Made by a program: the position numbers and the translations under genes. A stretch of DNA of 24,186 nt from Priapulus caudatus (lineage: Eukaryota; Priapulida; Priapulimorpha; Priapulimorphida; Priapulidae): the NCBI RefSeq assembly GCF_000485595.1, contig NW_014577616.1, positions 10,321 through 34,506 on the forward strand, given 5' to 3'. The notes beneath the pieces are model-generated. The model was given only the letters and a program-made list of their open reading frames with translations, did no database searches and had not been told where the DNA came from. Below are positions 7,319-18,028 of the stretch, in pieces. The number at the start of each line of letters is the position of its first letter. Within the stretch, counting starts at the first letter, position 1.

Positions 7319-9033
7319 GTGCTGTGTTACGCGGCGCGCGCTATGCTGTGCGCCGCGCTGCTAGCTGTGTGACGCGCTGCTGCTGTGCTGACGCGCCGCT
7401 AGCTGTGTGACGCGTCGCTTAGGCTGTTGTGACGCGTGCTAGCTTTGTGCACGCGCTGCTAGCTGTTTGACCGCCCTGCTAGCTGTGTGACGCGCCGGCT
7501 AGCTGTGTGACGCGTCGCTAGCTGTGTGACACGCCCGCTAGCTGTGTGACGCGCCGCGAGCTGTGTGCCGCGCCGCGCTAACTTCGTGACGTGAGCGCGC
7601 GCGCTAGCTGTGTGACGCGCCGCTAACTGTGTGACGCGCCGAGCTAGCTGTGGACGCGCCGCTAGCTGTGTGACGTGCGCGCTAGCTGTGGCGCCGCTAG
7701 CTGTGTGAGCTGCGTCGCTAGCTGTGTGACGGGCGCCGCTTCCCGCTGTGTGACCGTCGGCTAGCTGTGTGAGCGCGCCGCTAGGCTGTGTGTCGCGCGC
7801 AAGCTGTGCTGTGCGACCGCCTACTTAGTGTGACGCGTCGCTAGCTGTGTGACGCGCCGCTAGCTGTGTGATCGCGTCCGCTAGCTGATGTGACGCGTCG
7901 GCTAGGTGCTGGACGCGCGCGCTAGCTGTGAGACAGCTGGCCGCAGCTCTCGCCGCTAAGCTGTGTGACCGGCTGTCGGCTAGCTGTGAGACGCGGCGCT
8001 AGCTCGCGCCGCTAGCTCGCGCCGCTAGCTGTGTGACGCTGTCCGGCTAGCTTGTTGACGCGCCGCTAGCTGTGTGACAGCGCCGCTAGCTTGCCGCCGC
8101 TAGCTGTGTCGACGCCGCCGGCTAGCTGTTGTGAACGCGCCGCTCCGCTTGTGACCGCCGCTAGCTATGTGACGGCCGACTAACTGTGTGACGCGCGCGT
8201 TAGCTGTGTTGACGCACCGCTACACGTGTTGACGCCGCCGCTACTTGTGACGCGTCGCTAGCTGTGTAACGGCGCCTGCTAGCTGTGTGAGCAGCGCGCG
8301 CGTAGGCGTGCCCGCCTAAGCTGTGTGACGCGCCGCTGCTGAGTGACGCGCCGCTAGCTGTGTGACGCGCCCGCTAGCTGTGTGACGCGTCGCTAGCTGT
8401 GGTGATCGCGCCGCTAGTCCTGTGTCGTGACCGCTGTGTCGCGCCTACTGTTGTGAGCGCTCGCTAGCTGTGTGACGCGTCGCTAGCTGTGTGACGGCGC
8501 CGCTAGCTGTGTGGACGCGCCCGCTAGGTTTCCGCAGCCTGGTGTGCCGCCCGCTAACTGTGTGACGCGCCGCGCGTAGCTGCTGTGACGCGCCGCTAAC
8601 TGTGCTGACGGCGCCGCTATGTGTACCGGCTCGCTGTGTCGCCGCGCGTAGCTGTGCGGCTACCGTGCGCGGCTAGCTGGGCGCCGCTAGCTGTGTGACG
8701 CCGTCGCTAGCTGTGTGAACGCGCCGCTAGCTGTGTGACGGCGTCGCGTAGCTGGTGACCGCGCCGCTACTGTGTGTCGCGCCGCTCTGTGCCTCGACGC
8801 GCCGCTAGCTGTGTCGACGCGTCGCTAGCTGTGTGAGCTGGTGTGACGGCGCCGCTCGCTTGTGTGACGCCCCGCTAGCCTGTGTGCCGCGGGTTATCCG
8901 CTAGCTGTGTGACGCGCCGCTAGCTGTGTGACGCGTCGCTAGCTGTGTGACGCGCCGCTAGCTGTGTGACGCGCCGCTAGCTGTGTGACGCGCCGCTAGC
9001 TGTGTGACGCGCCGCTAGCTGTGTGACGCTAGC
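7319..9033. repeat. Expanded 19-bp GC-rich minisatellite
   Basis: Tandem array with consensus GCTAGCTGTGTGACGCGYC (19 bp), about 1.7 kb or roughly 90 units if spacing is constant. Units fall into two main variants ending GCGCC or GCGTC, mixed along the array. Each unit carries an NheI-type GCTAGC palindrome and three CpGs. The right end (about 8900-9025) is nearly perfect, while the interior is peppered with single-base gains and losses and some shortened units. The same repeat has only about three units at 3140-3192. No open frame of length survives. Confidence 0.97.
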
Positions 9034-9188
9034 CCCTCCCACACACACCGGTCGTGGAAAGAAACGCTACAATTCATTCTGCGCTGTATTTCCGCGCCAG
9101 CTACGATACATCGTTCTCTGTGTGCGTCATTTAGGTTGGCACGTGCGACGGCTAATTCGGTTGTCTTTTTCCTAAATCAATGGCTTAC

Positions 9189-9390
9189 TTCTACGTGTAA
9201 TTGGCGCAACGGAAAGATTTTCTGCACGTTGCTTTCACTCAATCGGCTCGCAAGAATGTCGTCCGTGACCAATGTCAATGCGCCGTTAGATTGTGCACCT
9301 GCCGTCGCGCTGTTGTTCATTCTACGAGTGCCGACCTCAATACAACTTTCTATTATAGGCACTCTTAAAGTGATTACGTCACCGTAAATA
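9189..9390 (-). CDS. Candidate internal coding exon, product unknown
   Basis: On the minus strand a pyrimidine-rich tract (gtttttttaatttttag) ends in AG at 9392-9391. It is followed by 202 bp that stay open in one frame, and then GTAAGC from 9188 as a 5' splice site. The frame reads YGDVITLRVPIIES through to RLSESNVQKIFPLRQL, a mixed hydrophobic and polar composition without low complexity. The GC content is visibly higher than in the AT-rich DNA to its right. I do not recognise a family. An overlapping plus-strand frame (9136-9387) is also open, so the strand is uncertain, and chance openness is possible at this length. No neighbouring exon was identified. Confidence 0.25.
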
Positions 9391-9899
9391 CTAAAAATTA
9401 AAAAAACATTTCCACTTTTTCTCAAAATATAAGTAATTCTGTTCACTTTTTATGCTTAAATTGTTGCATTATACTTTCTGTTTTACTATAATATTGTTCG
9501 ATGTGAACATACACTCGTGACTCATACATATAGCCCGTAGCAAGCAATTAATGTCAGGAACATAATATCAAATCGTCCAGGTTTTTTGGATTTTTAACTA
9601 GTTGAGAAACAATCTTATCAGGTAAGAATTTGGCGATACGTTTAGTCCCGTTAGTTCTTACTTTTAATGTAAAAAAATGACAACAAAAATTTTAAAATTT
9701 TACCATAGAAAATTCGTGACGTAGTCAATTTAAGCATCTGCGAATTTTGTTCTTTATCTTTACGGTTCCCTTAGTAAACGCTCTCCGTTCAGCTCGCCAT
9801 AGACGCTAATCACGTCGCAATAGAACCTCTGATCGCTGCAATATACCATACACAATATTAAATAGAATGAATGCAGCTCACTTATATATATATAATATT
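9391..9899. other. AT-rich DNA without recognised gene
   Basis: No coding, RNA or element signature seen beyond the candidate splice acceptor at its left edge. Confidence 0.5.
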
Positions 9900-9946
9900 A
9901 GGAGTGAATAATAATAGATTTATAATCTAATAACAATCTATATATC

Positions 9947-9979
<33 letters not shown>

Positions 9980-10018
9980 TATAATAATAATAATGATAAT
10001 CTATTATTATTCACTCCT
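9900..10018. mobile_element. Small fold-back (MITE-like) element with 21-bp perfect arms
   Basis: The 21 bases at 9900-9920 (aggagtgaataataatag..) are the exact reverse complement of 9998-10018 (..ctattattattcactcct). The 77-bp interior is AT-rich and holds a (TAA)n microsatellite from about 9950 to 9994. Outside the arms the inverted similarity weakens (ataatatt versus gataatata). The size and structure fit a tiny fold-back or MITE that acquired a TAA expansion. No terminal motif assigns it to a superfamily, and the arms themselves are partly TAA-like, which lowers the weight of the match. Confidence 0.5.
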
Positions 10019-10713
10019 GATAATATAGGCCTATCTACAGATTTACATGTTGATGCTCAGCTTGTTCAGCTTGTAGCGTATATATCTATAGCTTTCATGT
10101 TCCACGAACGATCCAATATAAAAGTCTAATAAATGAGCCATGAACCGAGGTTTTGCTTACACGGTAACGGGTCATGTATTGCTATCTTAACTCAAGCATT
10201 GATTTCGATGTCTCTTTACCATATGAGATCCGTTTCACGAACTCATCCGCAACGTGTGTTGCAATATAATGTGAAGTGAGTTTGTGATGATTAGCTGGTG
10301 TAATTCCCAATTAGAGCAATTACACTCGTTATTTTCCAACTTGGGTTTCATTAGGAGTTTCAGGACGTGCGATCAGAAACCAAGTGATTTGGTGAATTTC
10401 AGAAAGTTTGCTCTTCAGCAAAGTCGAGATATTTCTTGTGTTCATAAAAACGACGATGGTATTTAAATGGAAAACTGAATTGCTTCATTAATAGTTAGAC
10501 AGTTTTTGCCATCTTTTTAGAATTTTCACAGTGAATAAGATTACTTTAATTTTCCAATTAAGTAGTCGGAAATGTTCAATTAAGCTTCTAGTAATTAAGA
10601 ATAGCTTGTTATAAATCCTATTTCCATAGAATAATTGGCGTGCATGCATTAAATTACTAGTCTTAAGACATCTAATGAAACACTCTGCTTAATTTGATGT
10701 TTCAGGGGACAAT
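10019..10713. other. AT-rich DNA without recognised gene
   Basis: Only short chance frames (the longest is 60 codons at 10284-10466) and no repeat structure of note. Confidence 0.5.
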
Positions 10714-10781
10714 GTCCGCAGTATTTACTTGTGCCGTCAAGATCTATGGAGATTTATGATCTTGTTGTCTTATATGCGGAC
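10714..10781. other. Nested hairpin
   Basis: Outer stem gtccgca (10714-10720) pairs with tgcggac (10775-10781). Inner stem caagatc (10738-10744) pairs with gatcttg (10758-10764) around a 13-base loop. The middle parts are of unequal length and do not pair well. This could be a decayed inverted-repeat element, a structured RNA, or chance. Confidence 0.35.
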
Positions 10782-10994
10782 CACGTGTAATGTTAGCGAT
10801 GACAAAGGCAACAAACATACATGTCACGTGTTGTTATAATTATATAGACACGAGCAAATGTGCAAAAGCGCTATTCACCGAGTGACAGCTTTTTTACCCG
10901 CTTGTTTTGCGCGGCTCGTTTTACAAACGATTGTTCCTGCAGTGCACACTCTACCTAATGGCCCTGCTGATGACGGGTCTACATTTTGTCTATT

Positions 10995-11073
10995 TATTCA
11001 TCGGTCCATAGAAATAATATAGTTAACTATATTTTATTATAGGTTGTCTATATTAGTTCTATTCATCGGTCCA
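10995..11073. repeat. 14-bp direct repeat flanking an AT-rich insert
   Basis: tattcatcggtcca occurs at 10995-11008 and again at 11060-11073. The 51 bp between contain the near-palindrome aatatagttaactatatt. The upstream heptamer tgtctat is also repeated, so a local duplication with a small insertion explains it at least as well as a target-site duplication. Confidence 0.6.
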
Positions 11074-13697
11074 ACCAGCTAGCAACAACAACGGGCTGTC
11101 AGCCTCTGCGATGAGTAAGCGGACCCGTCGTTTGAACCTAACAAAGCAATTAATGCTACTTTCACTTCGTTGCAGTAATGTAATATGAAGCCTAGAGCAT
11201 ACGCGTTCTAAGTAAAATGATCTGATTGTGAGGATTTTATATTAATAGGCCCCGCCCGCAAAAGTATAGGGTCATTTGTCAATTAACAGACACATCTCGA
11301 ATTTGCCCTCTTTCCTTTCAATTCTGGCATATTTGAAACCATCGGTGAAATGACATGAAATTCCTCATTCTATACTTTGCCCTTAACACTTCACACCATA
11401 CCTTATTCTCTAAATGTATAAATTTCATAAGAATCAAGTATCAATTCGGAAGAAATATAATTCTATTACACAAAGTTTATAATCTCTTAATGTAAGACGT
11501 GTTTAACAGGCTATACCATTAACGAAAATTGCGATAAAATTGCTGGGTTATTGCTTAGCGTCCCTCATTAATTCGAAATACGCCCATAAACCTGCTATCA
11601 AGTATTACAAAGATGAATTGATTTTAATGCCATAAATCCTAATTGTATACCAAGCGCTGAAACCTTTGATTATCTTATAAAATTGATTATGAGGTTTTCG
11701 AAGTCAATCAAACACATTCAGAGATGACCGAAAAAAGATTTTAGGGTAGTCACTGACTGTTAGACTTGCTTTGCTGTCGCCACAATTAATGAGTAATTGA
11801 GATTTATTGGTGCTTGATTAATGTAAGGCCTATCAAAAGATAATTATGGTGATAGAGGAAACATCTATATAGTAGAGCATTACATTGCAGCCCGAAAGAT
11901 TATTTACGTAGTAAGTATATAAGAAAAGAGACACCGCTACATGCGATGGCTAGCCACCCAATCCTGCTTTCCTACATCGAAAATATACCAGCTTTGTGTA
12001 ACATATCGAGTCGTATACAAACAATCCGCGTTCATAGATGTCTTACACGTTGTCACAGAACAGTAGCCTAACCAACTCACATACACGCGCGATAAAGTGT
12101 TTACGTTCAGACCAGAAATAATATTGAGCAATATCTAATCAGCTATTAATACCCTACTATGTCTCGCGGTTCTGACACTGGCAAGAAATATTAAATAGCT
12201 ATAAATAAAAAAAAGATACATTTAAGTAATAGAATCTATACTTAAAAATAGTTTGACACGATAAAATTCAACTGGAAAGGTTATCTTTATTTGTTATAAA
12301 GCAACCATTCTTCCTTAAGTTTTCTGTGCCGTAAACTAGGACATATCTGTGTTGGTATTATTCCAGTAATTGCCCGAAGAAGTTATATATTTATAAAATT
12401 TTACATATAAATATGCATGGGACTTATTAGTAGTTTTATATGCAAAATACCTATAATACCTATATATATATGGCATGCCTCTTTTTAAGCGTTAGAAGGC
12501 GATGCTTTTATACGATGTTTTCTATACAGTGGCATAGGATCAGGCTTGGGTTTGATGATGGTTTCTATCTGTATCCTCAGGACTATGTTTGTCACTATGG
12601 CTTATATCTGCCTCTATAGGCGTATATCGGCCCCTATTACCTCTACCTCGAGCTCCCCACCTTCAACTAAATGTCGCTCATTGTTTGTGCGAGAGGCTTA
12701 CAGTGGGCATTAAACCCCGATTATTAGCAGCGCGTGACTTCTTATAATCCTATATTCTTATATCTTATAGCTTATATTCTTATTAATCCTTTCTAGGTAC
12801 AGGTGATAACTATTACGTACGCAGAGTGGACGAGGGCTGAACACAGCGATTGGAAAAAAAGACTCTTTTGAAACAAGCAGCTCGTATTTTTTATTCAGTA
12901 CGTAATAACTACACGCAACAGAACTGTGGGGCCCCCGGAACCTCCAAGAGTTATGTTCTTTTTTAGTTACGGTCTTGCGAAAGTCCTAATTTTTTTACAA
13001 TGAATGAATTAAGTGTAATTTGACAGAAGGTTGCTCAATTATAGCACACCCTCGTCGATGCTTTTCGGATAGATTTCTGCTTGCGCACCAGGTAAGTATC
13101 GTCCAGTGTAACTACCCAACTGAAAGGAAGCGTGTGCTAAAAGCTTTGGAGAATCCATTTTTACTCAAGCTAAATCAGTTTCATGGTACGTTTTTCTTTT
13201 GTAATATTGTAGACGCATGAGTTGTGAACGCTGCATTTTTGACCCCATAATATGGGTAAATCGCATTTCATAGTAAAATTTGACAATCAATCACACATTT
13301 CCTTCAGCAAACCTTTCAAGAGATAAACTATAGGCCCTTCATTTTAATTGCAGAGTCATTATAACGACTGGAATTATGCCGCAATAACTTACTCATTTTA
13401 ATACGCAAAACAATAATAGCCGACATAAAATGATCGATTGTGGTGTGTGGTTTCACAGCGTATAAGATCAAAGTTCTAAATTTTGAATTTTTCACGTTGA
13501 TTTATGTCAAGGGAAAGTAGTGAGGCGATTAAGGATATACGCTGCAAAAATAGTTATTCAATTTTTCGCTTGAAATAATAAGTCCTGCATTATTGTATGA
13601 GTTTATTTGGATAACAGACAAGAATAATCGATATTTATTCTTTTGTGTTTCTGAGGTAACGGCTAAATGTTTTTCCGTTGCGCAATAAAATTATATT
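11074..13697. other. Long AT-rich stretch without recognised gene
   Basis: Scattered frames under 70 codons with no motifs. A CAG|GTAAGT sequence at 13089-13096 is a good 5' splice site in isolation, but upstream sequence gives no convincing exon. Around 12740-12785 there are short repeats of tatattcttata. Confidence 0.5.
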
Positions 13698-13880
13698 TAC
13701 CTCCGCCAATGAGGTTATGTTTTCGCCGCTGTTAGTTTGTTGGTTTGTTGGTTTGTTGGTTTGTCCGTCAACAGGATATCTCAAAATCTTACGGACGGAT
13801 TTTGATGAAATTTTTTGCACGAGTTGGTCTTGGGCCAACAACCAATCGATTAGATTTTGGTGGTGATCCGGATTTTTACT
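13698..13880 (+). repeat. Fragment of a widespread dispersed repeat ('GAGGTTATGTTTTCGCC' family)
   Basis: The order cctccgccaatgaggttatg, ttttcgccg, four rounds of ttggtttg, gtccgtcaacagga, acggattttgatgaaatttt, tgggccaacaa, and gattttggtggtgatccgga matches, from memory, a repeat family present in many marine invertebrate genomes. Its minus-strand translation (TNQQTN..GENITSLAEV) often turns up in spurious protein predictions. Only the 5' part is recognisable. Similarity becomes unclear after about 13880. The 77-codon or longer frames here are by-products of the repeat. Confidence 0.75.
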
Positions 13881-15092
13881 TTTTTTGTGGGGAAGACTTC
13901 GGACGCATCTGAAATTCATCAAAAAAACAAATCCTAGATCATTTTTTTTCAAATTTCTGAAAATGCCATCAAACTCTATATTGGGTGTACCAGCAAGATG
14001 GGGGGACTGTTTGCTATCTCCGATTGTTCTTGTCCTTTATTTATTTATATATGCGCAGTATGTAGCCTAATTTCTGCCCGAGGCAGGTGGGCGGGTTTCT
14101 AACTATCATCGATCGTAGTTTGAATTTAGGTAATCCATAAACGGTCTTTCTGAGAAATATAATTCCGACATTCTCCTAATATTAATCGATTAAATTGCTA
14201 GATATAAGGTTGCCCGGTTGTGTAATATAAACCGAAAAAAGAATATCACATCGAAGCTATAAATATCGTTGCTTTGCGTAATAAGACAAAGCACGATTGT
14301 GAGTGCATCCTCGTTACTGTTTCTTTATTTTTCAACAAGTTTTGGCTAGTGAAACTTGTGTCCGTCAACTCGGGTTGCACTATAACCACTGAAAAGTCAC
14401 TGCCCCTCATATTATCCTCATGACGCTGAGGGCAAAAGGTCTTCGTTAACAACTATGTTTAATACATAGTTATGTTATATTGATTAACGGGAACCTTGAT
14501 CGTCATGCATACCACGCCATATATAGTCTGTGTTGTAGATCAAGTGAAGTGAAAAGCAACCTAAACCGTATCCCCGAAGGAGCTTCGCCTGCGGGTAATG
14601 TCACAGGGCAATAGCACTCTCACACACGCGTATCCAAGCAAACGATCACGGCCCACTTTCACCTAACCAATTTCTGTGCACGCGCTTAGGGCACAAGGAA
14701 CAATTTCTGAAAATAAATCCGCTATAGGCTTTCAAACGGCGATGCTATAGCGAGTGACACAGGGCATCACGACGTTGTTACTCCTACGTATACACGGACA
14801 TTCTTTAGAACATGGATCTCATCGCATTCGGTCTTAGATGTCGTATTGTGTAGGATGTGGCATTAAAGGCGATCAATAGCTAGTCATGATAGCTAGTCAC
14901 ACTCGACGTAGTGATAGTTCTAATTCTATATGCCTAACAGCTCGCGAATTTGTTTGATGAACACAAGCAGCGCCGGCTTTTAAGCACGGAAGCGCAAGTA
15001 AATAGTATGGCTTGCAACGCGCACACTGTTTGTATTGTTGCGCATCGGGCGCTCCTTTCATTTCCCGACTCGCATTATCGCTCTTACGCGCG
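13881..15092. other. No gene recognised
   Basis: AT-rich DNA with short chance frames. At 14878-14900 the 10-mer tagctagtca occurs twice. No RNA gene or element terminus seen. Confidence 0.5.
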
Positions 15093-15158
<66 letters not shown>

Positions 15159-15210
15159 TACTCACTCACACTCCCCTCCTCTTTCTTTCTCCTCTTTCTT
15201 TTCCCTCTTC
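15093..15210. repeat. CT microsatellite grading into a pyrimidine tract
   Basis: (CT)n to 15158 with one CG interruption, then mixed C/T with few purines to about 15210, continuing intermittently to the splice-like site at 15271. Several overlapping serine/leucine frames here are translations of the repeat. Confidence 0.95.
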
Positions 15211-15272
15211 TGCTAGCTTGCCCCTGTAACCCCACTCTCACTCTCACTTATCACTATCATTCTCGCTTCCAG

Positions 15273-15300
15273 GCATGAAGAGTCTAGCGTATTGCGCCAT
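15273..15300 (+). other. Candidate 28-nt exon after a long polypyrimidine tract
   Basis: tctcgcttccag ends at 15272 after an extended pyrimidine-rich region, and the next 28 bases run up to GTGAGT at 15301. Two of the three frames are open; one starts at ATG 15275 and reads MKSLAYCA before the donor. Acceptor and donor both fit animal consensus, but a microexon this short cannot be told from chance without transcripts. Confidence 0.15.
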
Positions 15301-15734
15301 GTGAGTTTCAAGACAAATCCACTGATTATTGTCAATCTGTCTGTTGCGCGTGCTTATGGCGCACATTCTCCTTCGCAACTATTGTCTCATTAGAACGAAT
15401 CGGTGCCAAGAATGAATTCATCCAAGCCTGTATTTTAGAAAGTTGGACGTCAGAAATAAATTGCGCTAGCGTAGCACGCATCCCGGTCACTCATCCTGAG
15501 CGCAGCAGTAAATGCGGTATAAAATGTGCCAGGCCACCCTGAGTCCCCAGGAAAGATTCTTCATCTTACATTAGCTGTATGGATTCGAAATAATTATTAG
15601 TAAATATTAATATATTAATGTATCCAACACTATTCTCAATAAAACTATATATTTACTATATTAATTAAATATTTGTATATAAATCAAGAGTACATGATAG
15701 AGATAGAGAGTACATCTCTATTCTATAATCTTGA
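15301..15734. other. No gene recognised
   Basis: AT-rich toward the right. A TATAAAA-like sequence sits at about 15519 without other promoter support. Confidence 0.45.
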
Positions 15735-15769
15735 TATATATATATATAGTATATATATATATATATATG

Positions 15770-15806
<37 letters not shown>
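15735..15806. repeat. TA dinucleotide microsatellite
   Basis: Interrupted (TA)n. Isoleucine/tyrosine frames on both strands here are repeat translations. Confidence 0.95.
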
Positions 15807-15809
<3 letters not shown>

Positions 15810-15888
15810 TGCGTATATATGCAAATAATGCGGTAAAATCGACTGTGTATCTCGAAAAAAAAAATTGCGTAACTTCCCCTGCGCTATG

Positions 15889-15965
15889 CGTGACGTCCTC
15901 ATTGCACATAGCACGCGCATGCGCATGCGCACTCACGGCATCAGTGAGCACGCGACGTCAGTCGG
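15889..15965 (+). promoter_or_regulatory. Candidate promoter: overlapping NRF-1 palindromes plus CRE-like sites
   Basis: gcgcatgcgc occurs twice in overlapping register (15915-15924 and 15921-15930), the second inside the full palindrome TGCGCATGCGCA at 15920-15931. This matches the established NRF-1 consensus YGCGCAYGCGCR. TGACGTCC at 15891-15898 and GACGTCA at 15954-15960 resemble ATF/CREB sites. The density of CpG here is much higher than in the TA repeat just upstream, and a CT/CTAT tract follows at 16020. Such clusters are typical of housekeeping-type promoters. Orientation is inferred from the GTAAGT donor at 16745. Confidence 0.45.
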
Positions 15966-16019
15966 TGACGGTGTTGCGGCAGTGTGAGTGCGGAGCTCGG
16001 CGACCACGACCACCCACTT

Positions 16020-16093
16020 TCTCGCTCTCTCTATCTATCTCTATCTATCTCTATCTATCTCTATCTCTCTCTCTCTATCTTCCTCTGTCTCTT
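16020..16093. repeat. CT / CTAT microsatellite
   Basis: Mixed (CTATCT)n and (CT)n directly downstream of the candidate promoter. In the plus strand this is also a GAGA-type element on the complement. Confidence 0.95.
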
Positions 16094-16099
16094 CTTCGC

Positions 16100-16744
16100 T
16101 CTCAGCAGATACGAACAGCGGTGTGACGCGTACGGACATGATCGGGCACAAACAACGCTAATATCAGACTGCTTATAGGTATATTGCTAGGAAAATTTCG
16201 TAGCGGTGAACTATAGTGGCAGTGGATTGGCTTATGCGACGTTTAATATGACGACACTCCGGCCGAGCGACGAGATGGATTGATTGACGGCGAAATAAAT
16301 TTTAGACAACGAGGAACTCTTCGGTTGGCGAAATCGAACGCCGCTGCCATCGCTCGCGCGAAGATCGACGACGAAGATAAAACGAGGTTTGTGCCGAGGA
16401 GGAAACTACGTCACAATCGCCGCTGATTTGCCGTACAAGAAAATCGCGCAGTTGGGATAAACGACAGCTGTTGTGGATGTCAAACTAACACATCGCCGCA
16501 GTCAACGCATTTCTACTAGCTTTACTATGAACGTAATAGTCGAATACGTGTGATATAGAGATGCGAGTGTCGATAGCAAAAATCGAATGGCGGGATATAT
16601 GTTTAACTTGGGCATGTATGGTCGTAGCACAACTTTCGAATCTATGGCGTTGACATCTTGAATTGAACTGCATACCGGCTTGTTTGCCGTGGAAATGACT
16701 TTACACACACAGGGCCATAAGCACACAGACAGAAGCGGAAAAAT
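16100..16744 (+). other. CpG-containing region, possible non-coding first exon
   Basis: From about 16120 to 16500 the sequence is rich in CpG (gacgacactccggccgagcgacgag, gctcgcgcgaagatcgacgacg) compared with the DNA on either side. It has no long frame on either strand and ends at aaaat|GTAAGT (donor at 16745). Together with the upstream site cluster this could be a 5' untranslated first exon. The -1 base at the donor is T, not the usual G, and no downstream exon was found. Confidence 0.25.
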
Positions 16745-16750
16745 GTAAGT

Positions 16751-17598
16751 AACTTCACACTAGTTCACCATTCGATAAAAAACATAGCGCAAATAGAAGC
16801 ATAGATTAAAAAAACATGCATAGTTTGTTCTGCTTGGAAATACAGAGCTTTCCATGTAGACCTAAGTATTTTGAAACGATTTAACTATCATGAAAACTTT
16901 AATTGCTTTAATATTGGAGAAAATAACAGAAAATCGAGAGTTTACAATAAATATCAGATGTGAAACAAATATTTAGGCTCTTTTCGAGTAAATAGCAACA
17001 ACTATATTAGGTGAAAACCCATTTAATTTGTGTGTTTATTTTGTGTGTTTCTAATCGATTGGTCTACTCAATAATAATGAAGCTTGCGTTTAATTTCCGT
17101 TTACGTGCGATGAGAGGACTAACACATAGATCTGCATATAGCTGAGAATTCCCTTTCTATCCACTCGTGCTGAATAAATAGGTAAATCGCAATTTACGTA
17201 TAAAATCGGTGAATTAAGTAAAAACGGTCAGGTTATGTAAGAACGAGCGCACATCGTGTTTTATCCGTATTAGTACGATGTTCTTGTAAATATAGACTCG
17301 TTTTTGAGTGGAATATTTAGTAAGAGGTTTAGTGGTACAGCGGCACGTACGCTTTCGCGTCGGCAACAAAGTTATATCCCATGGTTACTGCGCGGCAGCT
17401 TATATGGCACTGGAATAAATCATTATATGTATCCCTTTGGGCAGCTGCAACAAACTCGACCACTTAGCCTTTATGATACGTGTTCCTCAGAGCAGTCTCA
17501 ACATCTGCAGGTAGCTGCCTGCAGTCTGCTGCATGGTAGTCGTTCGTCATATTATTATTCACTTTACAGTAAATTTGCGTTTTTTTACCGTATTTACG
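16751..17598. other. No gene recognised
   Basis: AT-rich with short frames. A frame beginning at 17304 becomes long only by entering the TGTC repeat. Confidence 0.5.
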
Positions 17599-17778
<180 letters not shown>

Positions 17779-17924
17779 ATGTGCGTTAACTTTGCTCTTC
17801 GCCCAGGGAGTCCTCGGTATATTAGAGAAATAAGAATAGTTCATTACTGTTACCACTCTTCTAAAAACCAAATATACGACAACACAATTACTCGTCACAG
17901 ATCGGACCCCCACCCCCTCCGCCG

Positions 17925-18028
17925 CAATACATTACAATGCAGTACAGTGCAGTGCAATACAATGAAATACAATACAACGCAACGCTACACATCGCAACAC
18001 AACGCAACGCAACGTGACGTAACGTGAC
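17925..18028. repeat. Degenerate pentamer array (CAAYR)
   Basis: Runs such as caatg-cagta-cagtg-cagtg-caata-caatg and caacg-caacg-caacg keep a 5-bp register, with drift from caatg/caata on the left to caacg/taacg on the right. The drift suggests successive local expansions of different variants. Confidence 0.85.

Noticed and set aside
7319-9033. CRISPR-like array
   Set aside because: Units are contiguous 19-mers with no spacers, in a clearly eukaryotic setting.
12967-13091. Possible exon ending at the CAG|GTAAGT at 13092
   Set aside because: From the best upstream acceptor (AG at 12965-12966) all three frames contain stops. A shorter exon from 13026 is open in only one frame and has a weak acceptor.
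13635-13952. 105-codon minus-strand frame ending in GENITSLAEV-like sequence
   Set aside because: It is a known type of false protein produced by the dispersed repeat at 13698-13880.
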